Source: Lepiota brunneoincarnata (Eukaryota > Basidiomycota > Agaricomycetes > Agaricales > Agaricaceae). Taken from it: a DNA stretch of 64,000 nt. Where the stretch lies: contig JAEBUN010000025.1 in NCBI GenBank assembly GCA_023014365.1, forward strand, positions 248,001-312,000, read 5' to 3'. The notes below the pieces were generated by a model. The model was not told where the DNA came from and did no database searches. It saw only the letters and a list, made by a program, of their open reading frames with translations. Positions within the stretch are counted from its first letter, which is position 1. Every line of letters starts with the position of its first letter. Positions 1 to 9,879 of this stretch are shown here, piece after piece. A program made the translations under genes and the position numbers.

Positions 1-1528
1 CAGCATGCTACCTGGAGAGCCTACTCTAAGGACCAAATTCGAAATTCCAGAACTTTACCTGCTGTCCGGCGGCTCAAGCCAAATAGAGAACGCGCAGAAC
101 TGATGTTGCAATCCAATTAGGAATTGTTTTTCTCAGCTCGATTGTGACTCGAGGTGCCTTGCTTTGTCTTTGCACGTGTGAATGGGTCACAGTAATCCCA
201 AGGTTCATAACGGCAGCCCCAACGCACAACCGCCGTGAGTCAGATCAAACCCAAAGATCTGTTTATTCTAGAAAGCTCTTGGAAGGAAATCTAGGCCAAA
301 ACTTGTCCGAACGACTAGCCCGTGGACGGCGGGGGCAGAGGCAATACCCATCCGGGTGCTTTAAGTCTTACTCATCGTGGTTGTTCTTTTGACCTCTTTA
401 CTCCCTACTACACCAAGGGAAGTGTGGTCGTCCGGAACTGTCCTGCGTGAAACATCGATGGTGTCCTTTTGAGAGGGCAGCGGAATATCACACCGATTGA
501 TCTTTTCCTGCCTCTCGCCGACGTTCCTGCTGTGTGTACTGTATCCAAATTTGGCTGAAATGTTGTTGACTGATGCAATCCGGCGGTGTTTCAGCATCAT
601 AGAAATTAACCCAAAAACTGACAGCACCTAGTCGCTACGTTTCGTTTAGCTAATCGAAAGTTCCAGCCGAGTTTCCCGGGCGGTGGAAGGTACCTCATGC
701 CCCGATGTAGATCTTCTCCTTTGCCGCGCCGCCGCTTATGGACGGTTTCCATTCAACCTTTCCGTGATTTTCTTCCCCTTGAACCAGCCGGGACAGCTCT
801 CCGCTGCATATTTCGATTACAACCAGGGTCCATCCTTCCTCAGATTCACTGGACGTACAGGAAGGGAGGACGAGTGGGACCAGCCGGAGCCAACATCGAC
901 TGGGTATGTTTTGTTGTCGTTTTACTGGGTGGGGTATGAGATGAGGATCTAAGGCGGGAAGCCCTGGCGACATTTTGTGAACAGAGGTTGAGAATACCAG
1001 GAACGCGATGGGAAGCGCTTTCAGGAATAGAAATAGACGTGCTGGCCCATATTTGAGAAAAATCTGATGGCAGGACGAGATATGATATGGTCAAGAGCGA
1101 ATGAATGTCTCTCTCACAGGTATCTTGAACTTCCGACAAACAGGTGAGGTTGAACACTTGGTCCGTGCCCATTACTCACATGTGGTCATCCAGAAGATGC
1201 TGAACCGTGTGGCCTCCCAATGCCTGATCCCATACGATATACCTCATGAAAAAAGCGCGTGACAACCCAGAAGGTCAATGAAATACATTCAATTGCATAG
1301 GCAAGTGTACTGAAGCTGCTAGTACCACGAATATAAATGCCGGTTAGCACATCTAATCATCTTCCCCTAAGGGAAACACCTGAGCAGGCAGAACGAGGTG
1401 AATTGGCTGAAGTCGGGTCGAGGACATAGTTGTTAGCTCACCCGAGATTGGCTCCGGGTGCGATCGGACGCACGGCAGCCACGACATCTGTTCCCTCCGT
1501 ACCCCCGGGCCTACTGGATCTGTGGAAA
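1..1528. other. No confidently assigned gene (M1 left edge)
   Basis: Repeated in M2 at 23672-25203. Short open frames occur on both strands. The most protein-like is a plus-strand stretch at about 683-905 ending in a good donor (GTATGT at 905), with a possible acceptor at 1119, but the continuation is short and I recognise no family. It may be a small spliced gene or a remnant. Confidence 0.4.
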
Positions 1529-1816
1529 TCATCTGGCATCCGCATATCTCAGTGTGAGTATGATAAAGCCAGGACAAGGGCCCCGGATGTCCACCTCACG
1601 AAGAGGCTTCCAAGGACGCGCCTCGTCGTTGGCGAGCTTGGCATCATTGAACTTCAATGGGACGGGGGGATTCTTGGGCGGGTGGGATTGGAGATTTGGA
1701 ACGATTTCGTTCAACTCTCCTCGAGGTAGCCTTGGCAATGAGGCATGGGAAGGGAAGGCTGAGGCCGTAGACACCAACATGAGGGAAAAGGCGATGAAGT
1801 TTACGAGGCTGGCCAT
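1529..1816 (-). pseudogene. Heme-thiolate peroxidase/peroxygenase, 5' exon fragment (M1)
   Basis: The frame starting at 1816 begins with a secretion-type signal peptide (hydrophobic core about residues 5-20). It reaches a motif typical of fungal unspecific peroxygenases and chloroperoxidases: PWKPLREVDIRGPCPG at about residues 67-82. The Cys in PCP is the proximal heme ligand in that family. The next family segments (NTLASHG-like, EHD or EGD, distal Glu) are not found downstream on this strand, and the frame ends 13 codons after the motif. I therefore read it as the promoter plus first exon of a secreted peroxygenase that lost the rest, not a working enzyme. A degenerate remote exon cannot be fully excluded. 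Confidence 0.7.
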
Positions 1817-1877
1817 GTTGTGTATTGCTAATGAAAGTGTTTGTAAATGGTGACTCTATGAGAGGCTCGCTGAGCGC

Positions 1878-1884
1878 TTTTATA
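1878..1884 (-). promoter_or_regulatory. TATA box of the peroxygenase fragment
   Basis: TATAAAA on the minus strand, about 62 bp upstream of the ATG at 1816. It is conserved in M2 at 25553-25559, so the promoter was copied along with the first exon. Confidence 0.5.
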
Positions 1885-3148
1885 TGTTTCAGGGGTGCTG
1901 CTGCAGGGAAGGAAGGAACTTACCATTCTACTACCGCTCATCGTAGCATTGGACTGTCCTGACGCGCCACCTGAACACCATGTGCGCTGCAGCCTGCTAA
2001 CGCGAGACCCAGCACTCAGTCAACTCTTGACTGTAAAAAAACCAGTGTCATTAAGAATAAAGAGCATCCGTCTTCAGTATGACACGATCAAGTAAGGCTT
2101 TTATGGCACAGCACCTTGGCTAATGCGGCAGTTGGACAAGAGCAAGGTGCATGATGGCCCGCGCTGGCAATCAGACTTGTACACCACAAACTGCTGTGCT
2201 CCGCGTCGTCGCAGGGCCAATCGTCAGCGCCGGAGCGTAGGGCTGGTCCCACCTGAATCAAGATAAACCAATGAGTCACCGCATGGGAGGCATGGCACCA
2301 AGCTCAATACAATGGTGACCCACCCGTTCGTGCCTCGGTGGGTGGGGTGGCGGGGAGACTTTCTTTTCTTGGGGTTCATCTGCAGCAAGAGGAACGTTCA
2401 GAAGAGTTTTTGGGTCCCCCGAGTGGTACCTGACTTCGGGCTAGGCTATGGAGCTATCAGTTGACAATGGAGGGGCAGGACTCGGCATGTAGCTAGGACA
2501 TACTTCATAAGGTGCATAGGTGCATCGGTAGCGGGATATTTGGACTTTGTGCGGGGGGAGGAGGGGGAGAGGTTGGGAATCGGGTCAATCATCGGGGGTA
2601 GTGGTAGGCCATGGAGTTGTGACTTGTTAGTTGAAGGCGGAGCGGTTCGGCTCGGCGAGTGGCTCGTGCGTACCGTGCTGGGGTGCATCAGAGGCCAGCT
2701 CATTGGGTTCGGGTGGGGAGGGACCAAAAATCGATTGAACCACCGCGGTGGCAGCAGGGCAGGGGGTAAGACTCCGGGGGCTCCATCGATCCATCAGCTG
2801 GCCAGGAAAACCATGCCGGAGCTTTTGATTAGCCGAACAGAATGTGGTGTCCAGATCTTGTCGATTTCTACGCTGCTGGACACATTCAAACCGTGGCCAG
2901 CAACAGCACCTTGACCATATATAGGCATGATATATACAACACGAACCCCGGCCAACGGCTGGGAAGGTCCGCTGATGGGCCACGCTGCTGCCCTTTTCCT
3001 AGGACACCCTCATGAATTACACAGGATGTACGAAATTGGTGCATGCGTCAGGCGCTGGCAGAGTGTGACCTGGAAAGGTAGGTTAGAGGGGGCACAGTTG
3101 AAAGAACGTTGATGGGTTTGGTTGTCTCTACTCTATCTAGAGGCATTC
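1885..3148. other. No supported gene
   Basis: Repeated nearly unchanged in M2 (25560-26811). Overlapping open frames on both strands at 2446-2983 (plus 2540-2914, minus 2627-2983) are Pro/Ser- or Gly-rich, read through each other, and match no family I know. A GC-rich, purine-skewed stretch at 2330-2760 explains their openness. Confidence 0.4.
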
Positions 3149-3572
3149 CTAACTCACCTCTAGGGCGTTCAACGGTCCGTCAGTCATACGAGTTGTGGCC
3201 TCCAGTGCCGATTGAGGAGCTTTCCGAGACGACAGAACAGGCAGATCTCTGAGTTCGAGATTGAATGAAATGGGTCTTGTTTTGGGGTAGCTCTTACGAA
3301 CCTCGGGATCATCACCTTCGTACCGCTCACACGGGTGCAAATCCATTACAAGTCCCCAAGCTATGGAGCTTTCCCTGTAGGTGAAGCTCGTTCTTGGGCA
3401 CCGTCTGCTTCAAAGCAGGCCCTCCAGCTGAGCCACTCAATGTATAGATAGGATTGCGATTTACCTGTTGCGGCCTTGGAACGAACTCCGCCAGCAGCAT
3501 GCCACAACCTAAAACGTGACACAAGGCAACAAGGGTCAGCAACAAATCAAAGAAGCGCGAATAATCGCGCAT
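3149..3572 (-). CDS. Small secreted or membrane-anchored protein, uncharacterised (M1)
   Basis: The first exon starts at 3572 and encodes MRDYSRFF followed by a hydrophobic stretch (LLLTLVALCHVLGCGMLL), a signal peptide or membrane anchor, ending near a Pro-Arg-Pro-Gln-Gln segment. A second open stretch, about 3410-3150, reads through MDLHPCERYEG and ends at a GTGAGT donor near 3164. The exact splice between the two is not resolved. Comparison with M2 supports coding: M1 has six extra bases in the MDLHP segment, which keeps the frame (two residues gained). No family recognised. It could also be a truncated gene. Confidence 0.35.
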
Positions 3573-4990
3573 GGAACGGAGTAATTGAGTTCAGGATGTC
3601 ATCATGCATTCAATTTCCCTCGGCTCCCGCCGTTGTCCAAAACAGAAATTTTCGAGTCAGAAGTGCCAGTGGACTGATGGATTTTGCGTCTGTGGGTAGC
3701 ACTCCGCGCAACGCCGCAATGGTTCTGACCAGGCATCGATATTGTTTAACATTTAACGTCATAGATTATCATTTACTAATGTGGGTCCTGCGATGAATCG
3801 CAGCCTTGCAACTTCACCGGAGTGGTACTGTGGTAGGTGGTCCCTGGTCGGCCGTCAACTACAGTCATAAGTGTTCCCTTGCATGAGAGCACTCGAGGAA
3901 CACAGGAGGTGGAGAAGGACCCCGGTTCTACGATGACGGCTGGGCGGCAGAGTTGTGACCGAAAGTGAAGTGATCTTACCGCCCTAGTTTTATCCCGAGT
4001 ATTACATATTCGGCCTGGGCTTCTGATTCGGGCGGTTTGACAGCCTCATGTTGAGCTTTGTTTCTTTGGACTGGTCGTGAAGACAAAGCAAGCCATGCCC
4101 AGTAAATCTAGAAAACCCCAGACGATTCGTCCCCCCCCCCTCCCCGCACATCCCTCCCCATGGCTCCCCTCTCACCAGCCATGCCCACCACCTCAACCCT
4201 GTTCATCGAACAGCATTCTAAACTGGCTTTCTAAATGCTCTCTACGGGTCTTTCCCTTCCTGTAGAGCCTCAAGTTGGTTTTCGATTACCTCGCCGCGGA
4301 TGTCGGATTTCCGCCTTGTTCGACATCGTGGAGGTTCCCGATTCCTGGAATCTATCTGCCGACAAGTTGTCATCAAGAAAGATACATCGCCGCAGCCGTA
4401 ACACCTCATGGGATGGGCGCAAGCACTCTGCCCAGTGGCGCATCTGTTCCATCCATACAAAGCCCCCTTCTACTGGTGCCCATTCCTAGAAACAGGGTAG
4501 CGATGATCCGGGTACCCTCCCAAGCCTTGAGTTTCTCCCTGCATTCTCTGTTGACAAGTTTGTGGGATCAGCGAGTGGCGAACCGCCCCCCAACAAGGAT
4601 TTAAGGTGACCGTTCATGATCTCCGGCTGATATGTGTCTATAACCTTCAAGCTACGGAGCACGAGAACATCGATTACTATCTTTGGCCAGGACCATCTGC
4701 CTTGTACGCCCAAGTCTGTGTCGGCAATACGTGGATCCACTTTATCAAGCTCTAGATGGTCAAGATGATAATGACAGGCACACGTCTATTTAATAGAGGA
4801 ATATACTCAATTCAAAGCCACGATCCCGACGGGACCTGCCTGCTGCCCCTCTACTCTCACTATACATTGATGTATACCCTCAATGCCTATTGGTGAGTAT
4901 TTTCGCTCCTCTGGTACTTCGCCCTGTTTGACTGTGCGGTACGGGGAATAGGGACGCCAATGATCCGATAACAACCAAGCTACTCAAGTC
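3573..4990. other. Unassigned intergenic or decayed sequence
   Basis: Present in all three modules for 4000 onward (M2 27660-28660, M3 64000-63000). Open frames on both strands at 4242-4740 are not conserved in frame between copies. For example, M3 keeps an open frame at 63028-63288 that is interrupted by stops in M1 and M2. A poly-C run near 4131-4140 varies in length between copies. Nothing here can be named. Confidence 0.4.
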
Positions 4991-6189
4991 AGATGTTTCT
5001 AGAACATCAAAACACTCAAAATGTTACTATGTGCCCGCTCTCTTGCTACCGCATCAGGCGTGGGCCTCCGGCCTATTCCTCAAAACCCCCCTGGCTCCGG
5101 ATCGAACCTCGAGTCACGCCTATACCCTGTCTTTACCAAACACTATTTTTGCATGGTGCTACCTTCGAAAGCCGGTGGTTTATTTCTGGAACTGACACTG
5201 GCTGGGTCTGTGCGCGATGCGGGAATTGACGCCATCTTAGACCTCCGCACATCGTTGTATGTTACTCACTGTCTGCATTATACGATGGTAGGTGACATGG
5301 TGGGTGCCTTTCTGCGCGAGGCTCGTCCGATCCTCGTACCTGGGTCATGTTTCTCCTTATTTCATATCCACAAGTGCAGGTACGAAATGAGGTAGGTGGT
5401 TCTTTTCCCAAGCAAGGGCATCCAGCCCTCGTGCTCCCTTGTCGTGGGGCTTGGGCTTAAGACCCTTTCCGTGAGGAAGGGGTCGACCAAATGCACGTTA
5501 AATTGGACATTACCACTATGTTTTCCCTGCCTCATTTTTTGATTTCGGTGAGCCTGCATATTTTCTTCCTATGACACCTTTGGCTAACTCGTTTTGTCCA
5601 CGACAACAGTGCTTTTTCGAGACAGCTAAAGCACCGCCAAATTATTATTGCTGCCACGGGTTCACAGGTATATAGTTGACTTGCTAAGTACGCCACGCAA
5701 GCTAATTGTTGGCTTCATCATGTTCTTCGCGTGCCCAGCGTGCCTGCTTTACCTAATCAGGGTCGACTTACAAGGTCCGTTTTCATCTTTGCCCACCACA
5801 CCCTCTCATAAGCCTCTTGTAGATACAGCCCAAGCCGAGGAGTCCGAGTGGGGCCGACTGTCGTGCGGCTCACCAAGAGAATAGGGTGTTCTGTATTGAA
5901 GGTATGATCCTGTTTTCTCATTGGAGGTGTGTGGTGATATTGGCATATCAGAGGCAGTGTGCGATGTTGCCAGGGTCGCCGAGGGACGGGAAGGAGGGCT
6001 CTGCCGGCGGGTCGGGCTTGGATCTCGGAGTTATCCGTGCTCCAACTTGCGGTAGGTCTAGTCTACTGTCGGAAAAGCTGGGACGATATTGGCTGTCCTC
6101 ACGGCGTGGTGTCAAGATGCTCCCCCACCACGTAGCTCCTGCTCAAGTACACGTGCTGAAGGGGCTCCCGGGTGGGTGTAGCAGGACGG
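4991..6189 (+). other. Possible decayed multi-exon gene, three copies
   Basis: Open stretches at 5021-5395 (124 residues in all three modules) and 5648-5884 (with a hydrophobic segment near LIVGFIMFFACPACLLYLI) lie in the same orientation. Between them, 5395-5545 has a stretch in another frame coding PALVLPCRGA and VDQMHV, interrupted by a TAA. The same peptide occurs uninterrupted on the minus strand at 22250-22095. M2 fuses the last part into a 210-residue frame (29319-29951). I read it as remnants of a spliced gene, family unknown. Confidence 0.3.
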
Positions 6190-6747
6190 TCATTTGCGAT
6201 GCCTCAGGCAAGTACGCATCAACACGTGGACGCCTCTCTTTCTCGCAGTCAATGCCAATCGCCAGCCAATTCCCAGCGCAATTGGGATGACAATGCTGGA
6301 ACCTCGGATCTCGCGTGCATGTCTACCGCCGAAAACCTGGTGTGTTGGCCCGGACGGCCACGACTGTTGACGACGTGACGGAACGTCCCATTCGGCTGCC
6401 CTTCTCTTCGCAACGTTTTTCCTCGGCCTGTAAGCGCAAGAATGTGGACATCCCGAGTGGTTTGAACCTGACACTGAACGTACCGAATCCTGATCTGATT
6501 GGGGATGGGCTAGCGCCGGTGGGGGAGGTTGTGGATTAGGAGGTTCAAGATGCCTTTCAGCACTCTCCCTCGCTCTTGCTTCATCGTGGGAGGGCTGAAG
6601 GAGGCAGGACGTAGGGTGGGCTAGCGTCGGGCTGTGACGGAGGTCCTGGGTCGTTTGGTACGTCTGGCTCTTCCATCGCCTGTTAACTTTGCGACTTGAG
6701 GATTCAAGGCGCCTACCTTTGGTACGATTTAACAGATTTGAAATCAT
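6190..6747 (-). CDS. Pro-rich hypothetical protein with C-terminal hydrophobic segment (M1)
   Basis: A continuous frame of 185 residues. It has a Glu/Arg-rich then Pro-rich middle (ERHLEPPNPQPPPP) and a C-terminal hydrophobic stretch (SIVIPIALGIGWRLAL) followed by basic residues. An ATG at 6676 in another frame opens MEEPDVPNDPGPPSQPDASP, which also looks coding. The authentic gene probably had a splice or frame switch near residue 30, or one of the frames is decayed. The related M3 region carries an added stop, and M2 keeps only a fragment near 40930-41110. Not recognised. Confidence 0.35.
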   Translation of the reverse strand: MISNLLNRTKGRRLESSSRKVNRRWKSQTYQTTQDLRHSPTLAHPTSCLLQPSHDEARARESAERHLEPPNPQPPPPALAHPQSDQDSVRSVSGSNHSGCPHSCAYRPRKNVAKRRAAEWDVPSRRQQSWPSGPTHQVFGGRHAREIRGSSIVIPIALGIGWRLALTARKRGVHVLMRTCLRHRK

Positions 6748-7351
6748 TCCAGAATATCATTCAAAGTACTAGGAGACTCTCATGAGCTCCCCAGCTTGTA
6801 CAGGATAAAAGGAAAAGAGAAATGGACTAGGACCGTCTGGTCAGAGATGTCCTCACAGCAGAAGAGGCTAGCATTATCAGACTATTAACCGGGCCGGCAG
6901 ACCATGCCCCGACAAAATCGCACAGTATCTGACTAACCCATGGACGAGTCACGTAGGTTACACGGCGTGCGTTGCAACATAGCCAAGTGTCAGAAGTTCA
7001 GTGGAGGAGGAACACATTTTGCTGAGAGCATCACGAAACTTTGAACTAATTGCATTTATCTTGTTTGACGTATTTGTAAATTATCCAGAGAAGTTCTTCT
7101 CAGCAGAAGGGTCACCAAACGACGTCCAGAAATGCCTGAAAAGCCGCATTTAAACGGTGTGGATGGAGCCCTCAAGTGATGGTGGCACTGCTTGGATTTT
7201 ACCCTGGGGGTGTATGTGCCCGGAGATATTCCCGCACGGTGTTGGCACATGGAAGGGGCATCTAGTGACGTCACCCCTGGCCACGTGCTTGCGAAGCATT
7301 CATGGGCTCAATCGTGTTGGCAACAGAAATAAGATGCAGTAACCGACGACA
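6748..7351. other. No supported gene (upstream of F-box-like gene)
   Basis: 6748-7070 is unique to M1 within the window. 7070-7351 matches M2 29945-30249 and probably contains the promoter of the gene starting at 7352. No convincing coding exon. Confidence 0.4.
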
Positions 7352-8450
7352 ATGGGCGCCGTCCTGTCTCCACTTCTCAACGCAGCCGACTCTACTACTA
7401 GAGACGAAGACTATATCCCTTCCGAATCAGATGTCTTCGCTACTCGTGATATCTTGAATTCCCGCCTTCCACTCGAATTGGTGGATACCGTTCTGGATCT
7501 TGCCGAATATTGGCCATGTATTTCAGCAATGTGTTCGTTATCCTTTGACCTCTCTGCTCCTGCAGGACAGGAGATAGCATTCTGTTGCTTCATAACACCA
7601 GGTATACCCTGTGCATCCCGCCTGATAAAGACAAGGAATCAAGTGGAGGATCAGGTGGAGTTGGAGGACTTTGAGGTCGATGTCAGGAGGCGGGTCAAAA
7701 GAGTACTCTTTGAGATATCCAGTCGTGATCAGGGGTGGGGCGGAGAGCCAGGTTTGACCTGTCCGTTACTCTGAGTTCGAAAAAGCGTCACTCTGCACGC
7801 TAACACACTCTCTCGTCCTAGTACCTTATGCTGGATCCTGGACGTGGTTCGATGCAGAGATATGGCGTCCCAATGGTGTCCCAGAACCCACTGGCCACAA
7901 TTTTTATGAATCAATCTCGTCCACCATAACTGAAAGCGCTCAGATCAAGCCCGAGATGATCTCACCAACGGATGAAGAGCTCGCTGCTGCTGGATACCAC
8001 CGAGTCGAACCTCCGTCCTCTTGCGCCGACATTCAGGCCAATACCTCATGGCTCATCCAACGCAATCGGCGGGCCAGTTCCCGGGTTCGAACGCATGTAG
8101 TTGGCTGGTCAGACAGGGATTTCGTCCATCATGAATGCCATCCGGAGTACGGCTCTGATAGTTCTGTGTCGTCGGCTTCAGATAGCGATTCCGATACACC
8201 TGCGCAAAGTACTTCAGCCCCAACTCGGGCCACCCTTCCCGACCTATATGGTTGTGGGAATGGAGCTGATTTTGTTCGATCTCTTCAAGTCGGTGATCGT
8301 ATTGCTGTCGTAGCTAGGGCGAAGGTACGAATGGAGTGTTCCTATCCAAGTACGCCCTCTGTTGTGCTAACCTACACGATGTAGTATCCTGGCTGGGAGA
8401 ACCAACTCCATGGCAATCTCAAAGCCAAAATAATGTACACTATTATCTAA
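7352..8450 (+). CDS. F-box-like basidiomycete family protein, 322 aa (M1)
   Basis: Three exons join in frame: 7352-7751, 7822-8324 and 8385-8450, with introns of 70 and 60 bp bounded by GT and AG, giving 322 residues. The N-terminal half carries LPLELVDTVLDLAEYWP (residues about 39-55), an F-box-like helix. The middle has SSRDQGWGGEP followed by GSWTWFDAEIWRP. The C-terminus has LQVGDRIAVVARAK then YPGWENQLHG. This order matches a large uncharacterised family in Agaricomycetes that I know only from shared motifs; biochemical role unknown, possibly substrate recognition in ubiquitination. M2 has an equally open copy. Three shortened relics of the same family lie 3' of each receptor gene. Confidence 0.75.
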
Positions 8451-8454
8451 CAGC

Positions 8455-8742
8455 TTGTCTCCTGCCTTTAATACAGGTGTCACCCTCCTCCCTCGAACTT
8501 GCCTGCATGTGTCACGGCTATGGACCATTTATTCCCCTAAAGAACAACCGGACGAGGAAACCGCAATGGGACCGGGTGGATTCGGTCTGATTCGATTCCA
8601 AATCATGGACGATGACTCCTCTGAGAGACACATCTGGTGGCCGCACATAGCGCCCTATGCCGTGAGGTGGGCCGAGGGGAAAAGGGGGCAACACAAGAAG
8701 TTTGAAGTCGGCTATGTAAAAAATTTCAAGATAAAGAAATGA
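8455..8742 (+). other. Conserved downstream open stretch
   Basis: A 95-codon stretch just 3' of the F-box-like gene, containing GFGLIRFQIMDDDS and HIWWPHIAPYA. Copies occur at 31353-31616, 38987-39294 and 53100-52838. Ends differ by one-base indels (M2 and M3 terminate early). It could be a 3' exon of the preceding gene by alternative splicing, or a gene remnant. No family recognised. Confidence 0.3.
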
Positions 8743-8889
8743 GCAGGCATGTGAACAACGATGGGCGTATGAGCTGGCAAATTCAATAAGGGAATTAGAT
8801 TGATGTGGGTTGGCGACGTTAAATCACTCGGTGATATCGCTTAATATCTGCCGCCCACAACCTCGGGTCTTTACACTGCTGCCCTGAAT

Positions 8890-9462
8890 GGCAAGCGCAC
8901 GGGCCAAAGGGGGATGTCATCAGGGTTGTGCCCTAACAAAGCAAAGCGCGTGTGTTCCTCCCTGTCAATTCTCCTCAACACAGTGTGCTTCACCAACCGT
9001 TCATGAAGCGGGAATACCCGATGAACATACAATATATTCTGTTGTGTCAGTGGTAATGCTTTATTATATGAAAACCAAATCTGATCAGTTTGTATCTATT
9101 TACTCGCAGGCTTTGTTGATGTACTGGTACTATACAGCCATCGGCTGATCAACTTCCCTTTCTGTGCCGCCTATGCTCAGTGCTCATCCCTGGTAATTCG
9201 CATGGAACTGCATTTATCAATGATCGCTTGTCATACAGTGGGGATATACGCTCGGTAACTCGATGGTTCGTCCCCGTTGGCAATGGCTCGTCTTGCCAGC
9301 AGAGAACTCAATCACTTTATCACGACGAGAACACCCGCCAACTGAACCAAGCGCTTCGGAGTCTAATAAATAATCGATAACCTCCAAGCCAAGGACTATC
9401 TTCTCTTCTTCCATCCTCGTCCTCTCTTCCCCTCCTTGGACGCGGTTCTGGATAACACGGCA
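8890..9462 (+). promoter_or_regulatory. Copied permease upstream region (M1)
   Basis: This sequence resembles the region upstream of the complete permease (51334-51730 on the minus strand) and the segment 40320-40698. It leads directly to a copy of the permease first exon. The promoter therefore travelled with the exon. Individual elements were not resolved. Confidence 0.55.
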
Positions 9463-9617
9463 ATGTCGAAAGAAAGAACCCATGTCGAGACCTCCTGTAC
9501 CAGTGCTTCCTCCGAACCTGAACCACGAATTGACCTCTATGGTCCCTCGAAGAAGAGCGTATGGACCCGCCTGGGCCTCTGCTGGGAGAGCTTCAAGCGC
9601 GCAACAGGAACGGCAGG
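9463..9617 (+). pseudogene. Orphan first exon of amino-acid permease (M1)
   Basis: It starts with MSKERTHVETS and ends at the same GTTGGT donor as exon 1 of the complete permease at 51333-51179 (155 bp). The match includes SSEPEPRI and WESFKRATGT. No permease exon 2 follows; the frame runs on through about 215 bp of unrelated sequence to a stop at 9834. This is a 5' fragment able at most to give a short cytosolic peptide. Confidence 0.75.
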
Positions 9618-9879
9618 GTTGGTGGTCCTGAGGGAAGATGCGATAGGCGGTTTCAAGCGGTCCACAATGAGGTCATGTATGGGCTCGATGTTCGGGGGGC
9701 TGGAATGTTGTGAAAAAGGAATGGTACGCTCGTATACTTCCTTGCTCATGCAACTGCTCACCTCCAGTCAGATCGCGGGGGATTTTGGAAGGCTCGTCGT
9801 TTTGATAGGTCAAGGTTGCAGGATATCGGCTTAGTTAACCCATTAGTTTCATAGGAAATACCAGAGGACGAAACACAAC

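Noticed and set aside
2540..2983. Overlapping open frames on both strands (118-124 codons)
   Set aside because: GC-skewed sequence keeps both strands open; no family features and no splice support.
3349..3445. tRNA-like box A (TGGCTCAGCTGG) on the minus strand
   Set aside because: No matching box B, no acceptor stem and no 5-bp anticodon stem with a 7-base loop; it lies in a probable intron or exon of the small secreted-protein candidate.
8084..8093. Box-B-like GGTTCGAAC
   Set aside because: It lies inside the second exon of the F-box-like gene without box A or a cloverleaf; repeated only because the gene is repeated.
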